In this document: positions 63,844 to 64,000 of the stretch, piece after piece | How positions within the stretch are numbered: the first letter of the stretch is position 1 | Layout of the letters: every line of letters begins with the position of its first letter | Assembly: GCF_900172365.1 (NCBI RefSeq) | Contig: NZ_FWFJ01000001.1 | Coordinates: forward strand, 180,898 to 244,897 | Length of the DNA stretch: 64,000 nucleotides | Source: Roseovarius gaetbuli | Lineage (GTDB): Bacteria > Pseudomonadota > Alphaproteobacteria > Rhodobacterales > Rhodobacteraceae | Direction: 5' to 3' | Made by a program: the position numbers and the translations under genes | The notes under the pieces: model-generated | Told to the model about the DNA's origin: nothing | The model's input: the letters and a program-made list of their open reading frames with translations, nothing else | The model's database searches: none

Positions 63844-64000
63844 TGAATCGCCCCGAGTTTGTCGGAGACCATCGGTAATCCCCCCATTTTCAATGGGGTC
63901 CAGCCGTAGAAATCACGCAGCTGTTTTCAGTTTCATAGCGGGTGTTATGCCGCCGATGCCCATGTTGGGGCGCTCATTGTTGTAAGTCCAGAGCCATTGC
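63844..64000 (-). mobile_element. IS3-family insertion sequence, one end (continues beyond the window)
   Basis: The end is placed at TGAATCGCCCCGAGTTTGTC (from 63844), which resembles IS3-family terminal repeats starting with TG. Inward are a CCCCATT/AATGGGG hairpin (63882-63898) and the transposase C-terminus. The other end and target duplication are outside the window, so the exact boundary is tentative. Confidence 0.65.
63913..64000 (-). CDS. IS3-family transposase OrfB, C-terminal fragment
   Basis: Minus-strand frame ending at TGA 63913-63915. The visible end reads QWLWTYNNERPNMGIGGITP followed by AMKLKTAA, which is the typical tail of the integrase-core (DDE) transposase of IS3-group elements, with the conserved YNNERP motif. 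The gene continues past the right edge, so its integrity cannot be judged. Confidence 0.85.
   Translation of the reverse strand, partial: QWLWTYNNERPNMGIGGITPAMKLKTAA

Noticed and set aside
1..64000. CRISPR arrays, tRNA or rRNA genes, prophage
   Set aside because: No regularly spaced repeats, cloverleaf-like sequences, ribosomal RNA motifs or phage structural genes were seen by eye; apart from the IS end at the right edge, no mobile element is evident.

Overview
The window looks like chromosomal DNA of a marine-type alphaproteobacterium of the order Rhodobacterales (Roseobacter/Rhodobacteraceae group). The reasons are the high GC content, short intergenic gaps with many ATGA stop/start overlaps, and characteristic gene neighbourhoods: xseB-ispA-dxs, phoR-pstSCAB-phoU-phoB, rpsB-tsf, alr-mlaE-mlaF-pqiA, radA-cvpA-purF and surE-pcm-nlpD. 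No rRNA, tRNA or CRISPR array was seen. This assignment is an inference from gene content; no database search was possible.

Layout. 1-6.4 kb: end of a HerA-like ATPase, a small-molecule kinase, xseB-ispA-dxs (isoprenoid entry), and a PQQ-type sugar dehydrogenase broken by one in-frame stop. 6.4-13.3 kb: GlxA-type regulator, class II DAHP synthase, PAS_5 protein, yicC, gmk, gamma-carbonic anhydrase, phoR. 13.3-19.4 kb: a phosphate-starvation operon (pstSCAB-phoU-phoB) behind a triple 11-bp-phased Pho box. 19.4-26.7 kb: LysR/gcdH pair, a fused E1 alpha-beta dehydrogenase, an FAD amine/amino-acid oxidase-like protein and a MATE exporter. 26.7-28.5 kb: aroQ overlapping a LuxR solo, followed by a perfect palindrome, a possible promoter and a strong terminator that together suggest a LuxR-controlled small RNA. 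28.5-34.3 kb: tsf, rpsB, DUF502, 3-hydroxybutyrate dehydrogenase, a candidate small RNA with its own promoter and terminator, a YejA-like binding protein and a 37-residue entericidin-like lipoprotein. 34.4-46.5 kb: alr/Mla/PqiA, radA-cvpA-purF, small genes, surE-pcm and a degenerate NlpD. 46.5-48.8 kb: sulfurtransferase plus YedE-type sulfur transporter operon. 49-56.2 kb: an accessory catabolic unit (two-component flavin monooxygenase, flavin reductase, aldehyde dehydrogenase, DUF1185, alpha/beta hydrolase) divergent from a LysR gene, then a GMC oxidoreductase. 56.2-63.7 kb: a dppABCDF-like peptide importer with an M24 peptidase and an aspartate dehydrogenase in the same transcription unit. 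The right edge enters an IS3-family element.

The most interesting points are: (1) the LuxR solo with altered ligand-pocket residues next to an operator-promoter-ncRNA arrangement; (2) a second, compact candidate sRNA at 32.2 kb; (3) the flavin-monooxygenase operon, whose composition resembles pathways that open N-methylated pyridine rings (trigonelline/homarine type); (4) a recurring 3'-end element (GC hairpin plus a conserved ATTTGAGTATTT...GATGAAAG tail) behind three unrelated genes; and (5) a single-codon nonsense change in the PQQ dehydrogenase gene. Function calls come from motifs and family knowledge read by eye. Start codons were chosen from ribosome-binding sites and family N-termini.
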